From positions 49,346,335 through 49,410,334 of the forward strand of contig CM046003.1 in the NCBI GenBank assembly GCA_025175895.1: a DNA stretch of 64,000 nucleotides, given 5' to 3'. Below are positions 46,063 through 57,955 of the stretch, one piece after another. Source of the DNA: Wurfbainia villosa. Lineage: Eukaryota; Streptophyta; Magnoliopsida; Zingiberales; Zingiberaceae. The notes under the pieces are model-generated. The model saw only the letters and a list, made by a program, of their open reading frames with translations, ran no database searches and was not told the DNA's origin. Each line of letters opens with the position of its first letter. Position 1 is the stretch's first letter. The translations under genes were made by a program, and so were the position numbers.

Positions 46063-48251
46063 TGTTGGGTTTCCGGCACCGCGGCGTGTGTGTGTTCGAT
46101 CATGTTTCGTAAACATGTGCACAGCGGAAGCAACAAAAATAATAAATACTCCTATTTATTACAACACACACAACACACGCATGCTATTACAACAAGTGTA
46201 GACATAACCGTAAATTAAAATTGCAATAAAAGGAAATTAAACTACGTTATACCTTTCGTATGACGTGTAGCGGGAACGGCATCAACCGGAACGATTCTCG
46301 TAAGAATCGTCTCTATCCGTATCCACGCCGAGCTCCTCGGGATGACTTCGCCAAGCCACGAGCTTCGTCTTCGTACGGGTTACTAGCCTCGTGTTGAAGA
46401 TGATGTGATCGAGAGATGATCACGGTCCGAATCCAAATTCGGACCTAAAGACAAGTCCTCAAGACTTGCTTCTCCGGAGAGGTATTCGTCAACCGATTGA
46501 CGAATCCTTCGTCCTCCACCTCAGAGGATTACCGGAGATCAAAGCCCCGGTATGTTAGCCGCTGTCGGAGCACTAACCGTCGTCCAAACGACGCTCCGAC
46601 GAGAGGAGAAGAAGCTGTCCAGAAAACTGGACAGCTTGGTGGAGGAGATAGGCGCCGGCCAACAAAGGAAGCCAAGTGCTTACCTTGATGCCAAACCTAA
46701 GGAGGATCGCCGAACTCTTCCGCAGCAGCTCGACGCCGGCGAGGAGGAAGGAAGCCGCTTCTGACGCCGGTTGATGAGTGGTGGGCGGCAACACAAGTCG
46801 GGCGGCAGCTCTTGATGTTGGGCGCCACCAATTGGATTAGGTTTAGGGTTAGGTTTAATCCCTATTTTATAGAGAACTAATTCTCTTAATGGTTAATGGA
46901 TCATATCCATAAAGCCCGTTAACCCGCTCCATTAAGATAAGTTAAAATAAACCAAACCATGATGGTTTATTTTAAGTTAAAACGAACCGAACCAACTTTT
47001 GATTCATTCGTTTAAAATAAACCAAACCCTTTGGTTTATTCTCATCCATTGGATTAGGACCAAACCATTTTGGTCCATCCATTATGTCTTCATAAGACAC
47101 GGCCCATCCATGCTTCCATTGCGACTGAAACAATTTCATGCTCGCTTTATGTTTGGTCCAACCAAACATAGTTTCTCTCGGTCTGAGAATCTCATTCTCA
47201 AGCTCGTTTTAAATCCTTTGGATTACACTCGTTGTGCGTGTGACCAAATAGGTTCTCGGTTTATGTTGGCCGCCTATAATTAACCATTAATTATAGAACG
47301 ATCATGAGTGGCACCTAGTAGTACATCATGATCCCCAATTAACCGAAAAGATCAACGGTTGATCGAACTATTTCTCAAAACCCTTCAAGAGCTCGAATGA
47401 ATCGTGCCCCATTCCCTTCACTCATCTTATACCCACTTGGTTCAGACATGGTCTATAGTGTCAGCCCCACTAGGTCGACTACGCCACACCTAGCCCAAGT
47501 ATCATTTCCTCGCCCTACTGATTCTAGTTACTCCACATGTATCAAGAGTACCTTACTCTAAACATGTAATGCTTTGGCCAAAGACTTTAGTAACAATCCG
47601 ACGAGAGGCCATAGGTATACATCTCCTCGCAAGGAGTGGTGAATCCTTTATAGGCTATTCAAACACCTTCGATCACTTCGACTTATACCCAATCATCCCG
47701 GGTCCACATCTCCTTAGAGATGTTTGCTTAAGATGTCAAAGCATAAGTCTCTATGATCAAGATGACTTGAATACCGCAAGTCAAAGGAACATCGCACTTA
47801 AGCTACAGTAAGAACTTCATTGACATATCTATATATGCAGAGAACCATATGAAGTCTTACGGTTGGTCACTCCAATGAACTAGTTACCATAACTAGCATC
47901 CACGATTAACTCCGACATCACTATGTCTCCCCAAAGGAGAATCACCGCTTGATACACCAAGGAGTATACCTCGTGCTAGTCTCGATGTAATTGATGGTGT
48001 CCAAATCCATCAATTCATCGACTAGGATAATTCCGATACATCACAATTACACATGTAGAGATACTCACTAGTTGTGATCCAATCACAAATTCTCTCATGC
48101 CGTGAATCGTATCGTGGACATTCAAGAAATGAGTTTAAGATCCAATCAAATACATAAAACATGTATACTCAAATAGTGAATCTTCATTTATCATATAAAT
48201 GGTTCATACATAAGGCGATTGCCTTAGGACATCTCTCATATATTACTAACA
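46063..48251 (-). repeat. CopI 3' LTR
   Basis: Limits are TGTTGGGTTTCCGGCACC and CATATATTACTAACA. The minus-strand TATA box CTCTATAAAATAGG is at 46861-46874. Small ORFs near 46497-46794 recur in the right LTR only because the LTRs are copies; they have no domain. Confidence 0.95.
46861..46874 (-). promoter_or_regulatory. TATA box of CopI LTR
   Basis: CTCTATAAAATAGG on the minus strand, repeated in the other LTR at about 54017-54030, where it would drive transcription of the element. Confidence 0.55.
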
Positions 48252-48262
48252 GACTCCCACTT
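48252..48262 (-). other. CopI polypurine tract
   Basis: AAGTGGGAGTC on the minus strand, directly upstream of the LTR start TGTTAGTAATATATG. Confidence 0.85.
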
Positions 48263-49796
48263 GGCCTAATGCCAATCGCTACTGTATCCAATACCATAAG
48301 CTCTAACATGACCCTCAAACTTACTTTGAGGTAATGCTTTAGTCAAAGGATCCGCTAAGTTCCTTTCAGTGGGAATTTTCTCGATTTGTATTTCGTTCCT
48401 ACTTATGATCTCTCTGATAAGATGATAGCGGCGAAGCACATGTTTGGATCATTGATGAGACCACATCAAGTTCATAGATGAACTACTTGATCCAAACCGC
48501 TTCCTTTGTTGCTTCCAAAGCTGCAACGTATTCTGCCTTAGTGGCAGAATCCGCTATAGTGTCAAGCTTGGAACCTTTCCAACTTATTGCGCCTCCATTC
48601 TAGGTGAATACATACCTAGACTTAGACATGGAATCATCCTTGTCTGTCTGGAGCTGGCATCCGTATACTCACGTATCACCATGTACCCTTCCTCCATATA
48701 TTAGGAACACATCCTTAGTTTTTCTCAAGTACTTAAGGATCGTCTTAACAGCCGCCCAGTGATCCATTCCTGGATCGGATTGGTATCTGCTCGTGACACT
48801 CAGAGCGTACGATACATCGGGCCTCGTACATAACATAACATACATGATAGATCCTATTGCGGATGCATAGGGAATCTTACTCATGCAAATCCTCTCGTCT
48901 TCTGTGCGCGGACACATAGACTTCGAAAGGTGTACCCCATGCCTGATGGGCAGATAACCTTTCTTGGATTCCGACATGCTAAACATCTTTAGCACTCGGT
49001 CTATATATGTAGACTGTGAAAGACCAAGCAACTGTTTCGATCTATCTCTATAGATCTTAATCCCAAGGATGTAGGTTGCTTCTCCCAGGTCTTTCATGGA
49101 GAATGTCTTGGATAACCAAACCTTAACTGACTGTAAGATTGACACATCGTTTCCTATAAGTAATATGTCATCGACATACAATACTAGGAACACGACTGCA
49201 CTCCCACTAACCTTCTTGTACACACAAGGTTCGTCTAGATTTTGTGAGAAATCAAACTTTTTGATTGTCTCATCAAAACGGATATTCCAGCTCCTGGATG
49301 CTTGCTTTAATCCATAAATGGATCGTCGCAATTTGCATACCTTGGTTTTATCAACCGATGTGAAACCCTCAGGCTGTATCATATACACGTCCTCGAGCAG
49401 GTTTCCATTAAGGAAAGCTGTTTTCACATCCATCTGCCATATCTCATAATCATAATGAGCCGCTATGGCCAGGAGCATCCGAATGGATTTAAGCATAGCT
49501 ACAGGCGAATAGGTTTCGTCATAATCAACACCTTGCTTTTGACGATATCCTTTTGCCACCAATCTAGCCTTATAGGTAATCACATTACCATCCATGTCGG
49601 TTTTCCTCTTGAAAACCCACTTGCACCCTATAGGCTTGATGCCTTCAGGTGGGTCAACCAAGTTCCAAACTTGGTTTTCATACATGGAATCCATTTCCGA
49701 CTTCATGGCATCAAGCCATTTATCCTTCGAACTTGTCGACTTCTTCATAACTGGTAGGCTCCTCATCATCAATGAGTAACACGTCGTTCGATTCAC
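48263..49796 (-). pseudogene. CopI RT-RNase H
   Basis: RT is open for about 375 codons (49796-48669). KWLDAMKSEMDSMYENQVW starts the real homology near 49725, then WVFKRKTDMDGNV, RLVAKGYRQKQGVDYDETYS, QMDVKTAFLNGNL, YGLKQASRSWN and the catalytic YVDD at 49167-49178 (YVDDILLIGN). After GGRVHGDT (about 48670) the frame shifts and RNase H is broken; fragments such as EYVAALEATKEAVWIK (stop follows, about 48490) and ERNLADPLTKALP (about 48360-48320) are recognisable. RT looks chemically intact; RNase H does not. A frame change near 49745 separates it from integrase. Confidence 0.92.
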
Positions 49797-51117
49797 TTAT
49801 GAGAAATCCATATCTCTCAGGAATGTTGCGTGTTCTACCAGATCTACGAAGATGTGGTGTTACAGTAGGTCCAGCCGATTGCTCATCACTCTGAGTTATC
49901 GGCTGTTGTGCTTCACCAGGTATCTCATCAATGTCTATTTGAGTATCTCGAGTTTCCTCAAGCTCGACGACACTCCCACTGTTTTCTTGCAAGAGAAACT
50001 CTTTCTCTAGAAACACAGCATGCCTTGAAACAAACACCTTTTGTTCCACAGGATGATAGAATTGGTAACCCCTTGTTTCCTTAGGGTATCCAATAAATAG
50101 ACATTTATCAGACTTAGCATCCAGTTTGTCTGATACAGTCAGCTTCACATAAGCAGGACAACCCCATATCTTCAAGTAAGATACATGAGGTTTCTTACCA
50201 TTCCATATCTCATATGGAGTAGTTGAGACTACCTTGGTAGGCATTCTGTTTAACAAGTAAACAGCTGTCTGAAGTGCATAACCCCAAAAGGACTTGGGAA
50301 GAGTCGCATGATTCATCATTGACCTGACCATGTCCAACAAGGTCCGGTTACGCCTCTCAGATACACCATTATGCTGTGGTGTATAGGGCGGAGTCCATTG
50401 AGACAATATGCCATTGTCTCTTAGATAATCAAGAAACTCTTGACTTAAGTATTCACCACCTCCATCCGATCGAAGTATTTTAATACTCTTGTCATGTTGT
50501 TTCTCTACTTCATTTCTGAATTCTTTGAACCTTTCAAAGGCTTCAGACTTGTGTTTCATCAAGAACACATACCCAAACCGTGAGTGATCATCGGTGAAGG
50601 TAATGAAGTAGCTATAGCCTCCTAATGCTTGAGTTGACATAGGTCCACATACATCAGTATGTATTAGTCCTAGTAACTCTCCCACTCGTTCACCTTTTCC
50701 AGTAAAAGGTAACTTAGTCATCTTGCCTTTTAAGCATGATTCGCATGTATCGTATGAATCCAATTCAAACGATTCCAGAATTCCACATCGGTGTAATTCG
50801 GACATGCGTTTCTTGCTTATATGGCCAAGACGACAATGCCACATATAGGAGTCTATTTGATTATCCTTTCGAGCACGCATGTTGCTCGCTTCAATATTGA
50901 AATCGTCACTAGATACGTCCAACGTATAAACACCATTGCTTAAAGTTCCAATCCCATAAAGAACTCCATTCAAAGTTATGTAACAACAATTGTTACTAAA
51001 AGTCAAATGGAACCCATTTCTCTTTAGACAAGAAATAGAAATGATGTTCTTTATCAACGAAGGAACATAAAAGCAATTGTCCAGTTCTAAGACAAGTCCT
51101 ACAGGGAGTTCCAACAA
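49720..51117 (-). CDS. CopI integrase-containing open frame (465 codons)
   Basis: A long uninterrupted minus-strand frame covering the end of the protease region, GAG-pre-integrase and integrase. It starts in LPVGLVLELDNCFYVP (protease tail). The zinc-binding region is WHCRLGHI (about 50840) and CESCLKGK (about 50730). Core motifs HTDVCGP, FTDDHSRFGYV and SDGGGEYLS give the DDE triad. GVSERRNRTLLDMVRSMM, FWGYALQTAVYLLNRMPTK and the C-terminal GYPKETRGYQFY follow. The frame runs into SYEEV and then shifts near 49745, so a full gag-pol polyprotein cannot be made. Within this segment integrase looks complete. The ATG at 51117 is internal to the polyprotein, not a true start. Confidence 0.92.
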   Translation of the reverse strand: MLELPVGLVLELDNCFYVPSLIKNIISISCLKRNGFHLTFSNNCCYITLNGVLYGIGTLSNGVYTLDVSSDDFNIEASNMRARKDNQIDSYMWHCRLGHISKKRMSELHRCGILESFELDSYDTCESCLKGKMTKLPFTGKGERVGELLGLIHTDVCGPMSTQALGGYSYFITFTDDHSRFGYVFLMKHKSEAFERFKEFRNEVEKQHDKSIKILRSDGGGEYLSQEFLDYLRDNGILSQWTPPYTPQHNGVSERRNRTLLDMVRSMMNHATLPKSFWGYALQTAVYLLNRMPTKVVSTTPYEIWNGKKPHVSYLKIWGCPAYVKLTVSDKLDAKSDKCLFIGYPKETRGYQFYHPVEQKVFVSRHAVFLEKEFLLQENSGSVVELEETRDTQIDIDEIPGEAQQPITQSDEQSAGPTVTPHLRRSGRTRNIPERYGFLISESNDVLLIDDEEPTSYEEVDKFEG

Positions 51118-51310
51118 ATACGTTCCGATGGCGAGAAAGAACCGTTTGCTCCATTCCCAACACGTAAATTTGACTCTCCTCGACGAGTCTTCTTCTATTC
51201 CTTAGCCCATATATGTCATTACATATATGTGAGCCACACCGATCAAATATCCAAGTGTCCGAGGAAATAGAATGACAATCAATAAAGAAGATTTCAAGAA
51301 GATGGGGCAT
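51118..51310 (-). pseudogene. CopI protease fragment with altered active site
   Basis: The frame shows SDTWIFDRCGSHICND, the equivalent of the usual W-I-x-D-T-G-C-G-S-H-I-C protease site. One codon's worth is missing and the Asp-Thr-Gly triad reads Asp-Arg-Cys. A frame change near 51130 leads into the integrase frame. Protease is predicted inactive. Confidence 0.8.
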
Positions 51311-51933
51311 CCGATGCCTTATCCTTCTTCACGACTCAAGATAAATCTTGCACTTTCTTCAAGAAATGGCTCTCCTTGCCATAATGATGGCAAGTTTCCT
51401 TTGTGCTAGTTCTACCTTCTTAGCCCTTCTCTTCTTTCCTTCATTCCTTTGACTTCCTCTTAGAACCTTTCTTCGAGGAATCAACTATCAAGACTGCCCC
51501 CGCTCATGCTTCTCGTAAGACTCCACGGTCTTCAAAGATATTGAGCAAGACTACGATGAACCTCCTAGCATCTCAGAGGTGAAGAGGAGCTTGGAGACTT
51601 CGAACCTTTCGAATCTCACTTGCTCATCAACCAACTCACAGAGATGAAGGACTATGATATGAGCATCCATATGCTCATGCTGCTTTCGTAGCTTGGGTTC
51701 CATCGCGGCTAGCATGATGCAACTCATTTGTTCGTAATCACTCACATGTTTCTCGATAGGCCAACAATTGGTCCAGAGTTGCATTGTCACTAGGATGGGC
51801 GGGAAGAGGCGCCGAGGACATATGCAAGCTTTTCCACCTTGAGAACAATTCTCAAGTTTCTAAGCTAGTCCAAGAAGTTCGGCCCAGTCAATTTATTTGA
51901 ATCCAAAATGGAACGCAAATTCAAACACATCAT
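51311..51933 (-). pseudogene. CopI gag remnant
   Basis: Copia gag with start ATG at about 51933 (LNLRSILDSNKLTGPNFLD, then a stop). A UBN2-type domain follows (51790-51551: EQMSCIMLAAMEPKLRKQHE, LVDEQVRFERFEVSKLLF). Near 51400 the nucleocapsid knuckle reads CHHYGKESHFLKK, lacking the second and last Cys. Several stops and frame changes occur. It cannot supply capsid itself. Confidence 0.83.
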
Positions 51934-53204
51934 GATCAATATATTAACTTAGAAATACAAAACGAGCATATATGAGAAAGATGATTTTAAAATGCATCAA
52001 TATACATTTATTAATCCCATTCATTTTTCGAATTTCAAAAACCCCTAAATCACTTCGGGAGATTGTAGGTCCATCTCCGAATGGGCTGATATCCATCATA
52101 GTTATGAACAACCTTGGAGAGAGTCCAACAAGCCAATTCGTAACTCTGACGGTAGGTATCATCTATCTAGATGCATATCCCGTATATGCAACTATCACAA
52201 TGTGCTATCAACTAATTGAATGTTCACACATACATCGGGTTGTTAACACATTAACAAGTATGCATCATATGCATAGCACCCAACTTCACCTCCCTTTACA
52301 TCGACCTTGGAGAGAGTCCAACAAGCCGATGCTCCAGGTTAAAGCCAACCCATTAATCGGGAAATAGTTTTAATATGGTTAGAGCGCATTCAACCAATTA
52401 GCCCAGCTTGGAGAGAGTCCAACAACCAAAGCTAACGATTGACCTCTGACTCTTACCATATTAGTATTAAACTATTCCATGGTTTGAACATGTTGAGTTG
52501 GCCGGGCTTGGAGAGAGTCCAACAACCCAAACAAGAAACGGAACTCTGGTTCTAACCATATTAATGGAAGGTGTAGGCTTTAATATTGTTTAAAGGTTTT
52601 TATGTCTCATCCTCTTTGCATGCAAATAACTATTATCTACATGGCATGGCATACATGGCATACATCTACATGTCACGACACATGGCATTATGTTATGCAT
52701 CTAATGCAACTACATGTCATACAATTATATCATGTACAATATTTCCTTATATGTCATAACTATTTATGGAAATAAAATATGTTTAAGATTTGATTCTCCA
52801 AATCAAATCATAATTAAATTAGGAAACAAATTTCCAAATCTAATCACATATTTTATTCATGGAATTATTTGATTAAGGAAAATCTATTTAGGAAACCAAT
52901 TTCCTAAATCTTCAAAACTACTTATGGAAATAAAATATTTTAAAGATTTGATTTCCCAAATCAAATCAAGATTAAATTAGGAAACAAATTTCCAGAATCT
53001 AATCAAATATTTTATTTATGGAAAATATCAATTTCCATAAATACTTCCAACTTTCCAAAAGTGGAAGATTTCCATAAATACTTCTAGACTTTCCAAAATT
53101 AAAAATTTCCATAAATACTTCTAAATTTCCAAAATTTAGAAAATTTCCAGAAATACATTATGACTATCGCAAAACCATTTTACGATTATGTCGAAACACA
53201 ACCT
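51934..53204 (-). other. CopI 5' leader with internal repeats
   Basis: About 1.27 kb without a gene. It contains four copies of CTTGGAGAGAGTCCAACAA (52113, 52306, 52407, 52507) and two ~157-bp related blocks (from about 52764 and 52921) rich in GGAAATTTG-type and AAATCAAATC sequence with inverted complementarity. It could hold packaging or structural RNA signals; this is inference. Confidence 0.7.
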
Positions 53205-53219
53205 GGGCTCTGATACCAC
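53205..53219 (-). other. CopI primer binding site
   Basis: GTGGTATCAGAGCCC on the minus strand, directly adjoining the LTR, complementary to initiator tRNA-Met. Confidence 0.92.
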
Positions 53220-55410
53220 TGTTGGGTTTCCGGCACCGCGGCGTGTGTGTGTTCGATCATGTTTCGTAAACATGAGTACAGCGGAAGCAATAAAAATAAT
53301 AAATACTCCTATTTATTACAACACACACAACACACGCATGCTATTACAACAAGTGTAGACATAACCGTAAATTAAAATTGCAATAAAAGGAAATTAAACT
53401 ACGTTATACCTTTCGTATGACGTGTAGCGGGAACGGCATCAACCGGAACGATTCTCGTAAGAATCGTCTCTATCCGTATCCACGCCGAGCTCCTCGGGAT
53501 GACTTCGCCAAGCCACGAGCTTCGTCTTCGTTCGGGTTACTAGCCTCGTGTTGAAGACGATGTGATCGAGAGATGATCACGGTCCGAATCCAAATTCGGA
53601 CCTAAAGACAAGTCCTCAAGACTTGCTTCTCCGGAGAGGTATTCGTCAACCGATTGACGAATCCTTCGTCCTCCACCTCAGAGGATTACCGGAGATCAAA
53701 TCCCCGGTATGTTCTCCGCTGTCGGAGCACTAACCGTCGTCCAAACGACGCTCCGACGAGAGGAGAAGAAGCTGTCCAGAAAACTGGACAGCTTGGTGGA
53801 GGAGTAGGCGCCCGGCCAACAAAGGAAGCCAAGTGCTTACCTTGATGCCAAACCTAAGGAGGATCGCGGAACTCTTCCGGCAGCAGCTCGACGCCGGCGG
53901 AGGAAGAAGCCGCATACGGCGCCGGTTGGATGAGCTGGGCGGCAACACAATCTGTGCGGCAGCTCTTGATGTTGGGCGGCCACTAATTGGATTAGGTTTA
54001 GGGTTAGGGTTTAATCCCTATTTTATAGAGAACTAATTCTCTTAATGGTTAATGGATCATATCCATAAAGCCCGTTAACCCGCTCCATTAAGATAAGTTA
54101 AAATAAACCAAACCATGATGGTTTATTTTAAGTTAAAACGAACCGAACCAACCTTTGGTTCATTCGTTTAATATAAACCAAACCCTTTGGTTTATTCTCA
54201 TCCATTGGATTAGGACCAAACCATTTTGGTCCATCCATTATGTCTTCATAAGACACGGCCCATCCACGCTTCCATTGCGACTGAAACAATTTCATGCTCG
54301 CTTTATGTTTGGTCCAACCAAACATAGTTTCTCTCGGTCTGAGAATCCCATTCTCAAGCTCGTTTTAAATCCTTTGGATTACACTCGTTGTGCGTGTGAC
54401 CAAATAGGTTCTCGGTTTATGTTGGCCGTCTATAATTAACCATTAATTATAGAACGATCATGAGTGGCACCTAGTAGTACATCATGATCCCCAATTAACC
54501 GAAAAGATCAACGGTTGATCCCGAACTATTTCTGAAACCCTTCAGTAGCTCGAATGAATCGTGCCCCATTCCCTTCACTCATCTTATACCCACTTGGTTC
54601 AGGACATGGTCTATAGTGTCAGTCCCCACTAAGTGACTACGTCACACCTAGCCCAAGTATCATTTCCTCGTCCTACGGATTCTAGTTACTCCACATGTAT
54701 CGAAGAGTACCTTACTCTAAACATGTAATGCTTTGGCCAAAGACTTTAGTAACAATCCGACGAGAGGCCATAGGTATACATCTCCTCGCAAGGAGTGGTG
54801 AATCCTTTATAGGCTATTCAAACACCTTCGATCACTTCGACTTATACCCAATCATCCCGGGTCCACATCTCCTTAGAGATGTTTGCTTAAGATGTCAAAG
54901 CATAAGTCTCTATGATCAAGATGACTTGAATACCGCAAGTCAAAGGAACATCGCACTTAAGCCACAGTAAGAACTTCATTGACATATCTATATATGCAGA
55001 AAACCATATGAAGTCTTACGGTTGGTCACTCCAATGAACTAGTTACCATAACTAGCATCCACGATTAACTCCGGACATCACTATGTCTCCAGCCAGTGAG
55101 AATCAGCTGCTTGGATACACCAAGGAGTATACCTCGTGCTAGTCTCGACCGAATTGATGGTGTCCAAATCCATCAATTCATCGACTAGGGATAATTCCGA
55201 TACATCACAATTACACATGTAGAGATACTCACTAGTTGTGATCCAATCACAAATTCTCTCATGCCGTGAATCGTGGACATTCAGTAAATGAGTTTAAGAT
55301 CCAATCAAATACATAAAACATGTATACTCAAATAGTGAATCTTCATTTATCATATAAATGGTTCATACATAAGGCGATTGCCTTAGGACATCTCTCATAT
55401 ATTACTAACA
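53220..55410 (-). repeat. CopI 5' LTR
   Basis: TGTTGGGTTTCCGGCACC ... CATATATTACTAACA, almost identical to 46063-48251 with scattered substitutions and short indels. TATA box near 54017-54030 (minus). Confidence 0.95.
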
Positions 55411-55415
55411 ATAGG
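55411..55415. repeat. Target site duplication ATAGG, right (CopI)
   Basis: Exact copy of 46058-46062; the CopO reading frame continues beyond it. Confidence 0.95.
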
Positions 55416-56589
55416 TGCACTACAATAGAACATATCATTTAAATAAACGGAACAACATTTATTCTTTATTATAAATGAAAAGTCTTTCTCGTCTAAATAA
55501 GAAACTGAAATTATGTTCTTAGTCAGAGCAGGCACATAACAACATTCATCTAGTTCTAGTACAAGCCCAGAGGGCAGAGATAGATAATAAATTCCTACAG
55601 CAACAGCAGCAACCCTTGCTCCATTGCCTACTCGTAGGTCTACCTCGCCCTTCGTCAATGCCCTGCTATTTCTCAGCGCCTGCACATTAGTACAAATGTG
55701 AGATGCACATCCGGTATCTAATAATCATGATGAAGAAATAGATAGATTGACTTCTATGACATATATACCTGAAGTAGAAGTCTCACTTCTCTTCTTCTTA
55801 AGATCTTCCAAGTATGCTTTACAATTACGCTTCCAGTGTCCAGCTTCCTTACAGTGGAAGCAAGTCCCTTCCTTAGCCACCCCTCCTTTCGGTTTCAGAG
55901 CCTTTCCTTTGCCCTTGGCTTGGGACTTTCCCTTACCTTTAGGCTTGCCCTTGCCTTTCTTCTTTTGCACCATCAAAATGGAGTCAGGTTTTCCCTTCTT
56001 AAGGTTGAGCTCAACAGTTCTCAACATGCTAAGCATCTCAGGCAGTGGCTTATCAATTTCATTCATGTTGTAATTCATGACAAATTGATTGTAGCTTTGT
56101 GGCAAAGATTGCAAGATCAAGTCAGTGGCCAGCTCTTGGCCAAGTGGGAATCCCAACCTCTATGTACCCAATCATCTTGAGTACATATGGACCTACGGGA
56201 GTCCCATCTTGCATCTTTGACTGAAATAGTGCCTTAGAGATCTTGTATCTCTCGTGCCTTGCTTGTCCTTGATACAGTTGACGAAGATGTTCAACCATAT
56301 CAAAAGCATTCATGAACTCATGTTGCTTCTGAAGCTCAGAGTTCATGGTTGCGAGCATAAGGCATGACACATCTAATGCATCATCTTGATGCTTCTTGTA
56401 AGCATCTCGGTCAGCTCACGAGGCAGTGGCAGGAGGTGCCTCCGGAATGGGCTGCTCCAGGACGTACAATTTTCTTTCTTGGGTGAGAACGATTCTCAGA
56501 TTCCTGTACCAGTCCAGGAAATTAGCTCCATTGAGCTTGTCCTTCTCAAGGATAGAACGCAGAGAGAGAGTGTTCGTGTTTGTCGACAT
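55416..56589 (-). pseudogene. CopO gag and protease, 5' part of the split gene
   Basis: Start ATG at 56589 (MSTNTNTLSLRSILEKDKL). The UBN2-type gag domain contains SCLMLATMNSELQKQHEF (about 56365) and RHERYKISKALFQSKM, with a stop after PATAS near 56416 and a frame change near 56135. A Lys/Gly-rich linker (about 55990-55890) precedes the CCHC knuckle CFHCKEAGHWKRNC (about 55865-55825), intact here. The protease site follows a stop near 55724: LLDTGCASHICT. The frame then runs through the protease tail (LPSGLVLELDECCYVP) to the CopI insertion point. It continues at 46057. Confidence 0.88.
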
Positions 56590-57341
56590 GGTAATCTACA
56601 ACATAAACAATGCAGAAAATCAATATCATATTCCATTTATCATTTAATTAGGCCTTTAATCAAATGATGCTCCCACTGAATTATAGGACTTTTGTAGAAT
56701 CGAGTCATGGATGTGGTCAAACCACATTACTAGATTCATACAAACTAGCTATAATTCTTGCGGGACAAGATCCACATCATACTACACCTTGAGATAGCTT
56801 TGGCTAAAATGCCCAAGACTTAGTATGATCGGTAGGTAATAAATTACCGATTACATCTCTATGCAACTCTTGTTTATAGGATCAAGATCCACATTTACAA
56901 AAGACCTTGAGTTAGCTTTGGCTAAATCGCCCAAGATTTAGTGTAAATGTAATCTTATCCTACCTTTCCAACGGTTGGAATATGCCTATAATTTTACTCG
57001 ATCCAATTGAGTTAACTATTTTCACTCAATCTAATTGAGCTTATTCTCACCCAAGCTGTGATAGGCGGGACCAAGATTGTCCCTCTGCACCCTACCAAGA
57101 TAATATGCATTGCTCTGCTTTGGCAAATTCAACAACAACAAATGATCGAGGTAGTGATGAGTATCAAAACTTGGTAGGCATTTTGAGTTGATTCGATTAA
57201 GATCTAATCTAACATGAATGTGTATCATATACGCATTGAGGCCTTAATTACCCAACACTAGCATGCATCACATACATACAAGCAAAATATACTAGGACGC
57301 ATCATATACATACAAGCAAAAAGTCCTAGCATGCATCATAT

Positions 57342-57345
<4 letters not shown>

Positions 57346-57384
<39 letters not shown>
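57346..57384. repeat. (TA)n microsatellite
   Basis: About 19 TA dinucleotides in a row. Confidence 0.95.
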
Positions 57385-57387
<3 letters not shown>

Positions 57388-57917
57388 ATTAAATTGTGAT
57401 GAGGTCATGGCCCTACTATGATCTTCTCAAGCCAATAAGAAGATCGGACGGTCAACCTAGGGTTAGCGGCTTCTCCAAGACCTTGAGTTAGCCATGTGCT
57501 GTCGGCACCCTCCTCGTAACTCCGTCTACTAGTGGACCTTCCACCGCTTCATTTTTGTACATTACAAACATAAAAATCGAGTTACATTTGAGTATAAAAC
57601 TATTTACAATAGGAATATTAAAAAGAGAGGCACGATGTGCAGGTCGCATACCATATACAACATGCACAATACAAAAACAACGCGCAAGTCGTATTATGAA
57701 TTATAACACATTTTATCCAATCACATTGGGGTTCTTGGGCCATGATCATCATAGTATAATACATAATTCTAAATTATATATTTTACATAAATTTCTATAA
57801 TTTTCCTATCCTTTTTTTTCAATTTTATGAGTCACATCTCCACAACGGTCCCGCTAAGCGATTTCCGGGCGCGATCGCGGGACAAGGCCCCTTGCGGGGT
57901 TAGGAGCAGCGCCCCTT

Positions 57918-57939
57918 CTCGCAAAATGAATTTTGCGAG
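57918..57939. other. Perfect 10-bp-arm inverted repeat in CopO leader
   Basis: Arms CTCGCAAAAT and ATTTTGCGAG are separated by two bases, next to a GC-rich region (GATTTCCGGGCGCGATCGCG). It would fold into a stable hairpin in the element RNA. Confidence 0.8.
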
Positions 57940-57950
57940 TATCCCATCTT

Positions 57951-57955
57951 GATCT
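57951..57955. repeat. Target site duplication GATCT, left
   Basis: GATCT just before the LTR-type terminus TGTAGGGGACC, repeated at 59516-59520. Confidence 0.85.

Larger units (their letters stand above)
46063..55410 (-). mobile_element. CopI: complete, relatively young Copia retrotransposon inside CopO
   Basis: LTRs 46063-48251 (2189 bp) and 53220-55410 (2191 bp), a primer site adjoining the right LTR, a purine tract adjoining the left LTR and perfect ATAGG duplications; total 9348 bp. About five mismatches are seen in the first ~350 bp of the LTR pair. Integrase and RT are long and carry all catalytic motifs. The protease site, the zinc knuckle and several frames are damaged. It is the youngest complete element in the window. 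Confidence 0.95.
56590..57950 (-). other. CopO 5' leader, proximal part
   Basis: No gene. Contains two related blocks with TTAGCTTTGGCTAAA-type sequence (about 56795 and 56905), a (TA)n microsatellite (57346-57384), an imperfect repeat around CATACATACAAGCAAAA (57270-57330) and a GC-rich structured segment at 57840-57945. Confidence 0.65.

Noticed and set aside
46497..46794. Small ORFs found in the same place in both CopI LTRs
   Set aside because: Duplication of the LTR explains their repetition; frames overlap on both strands and show no domain.
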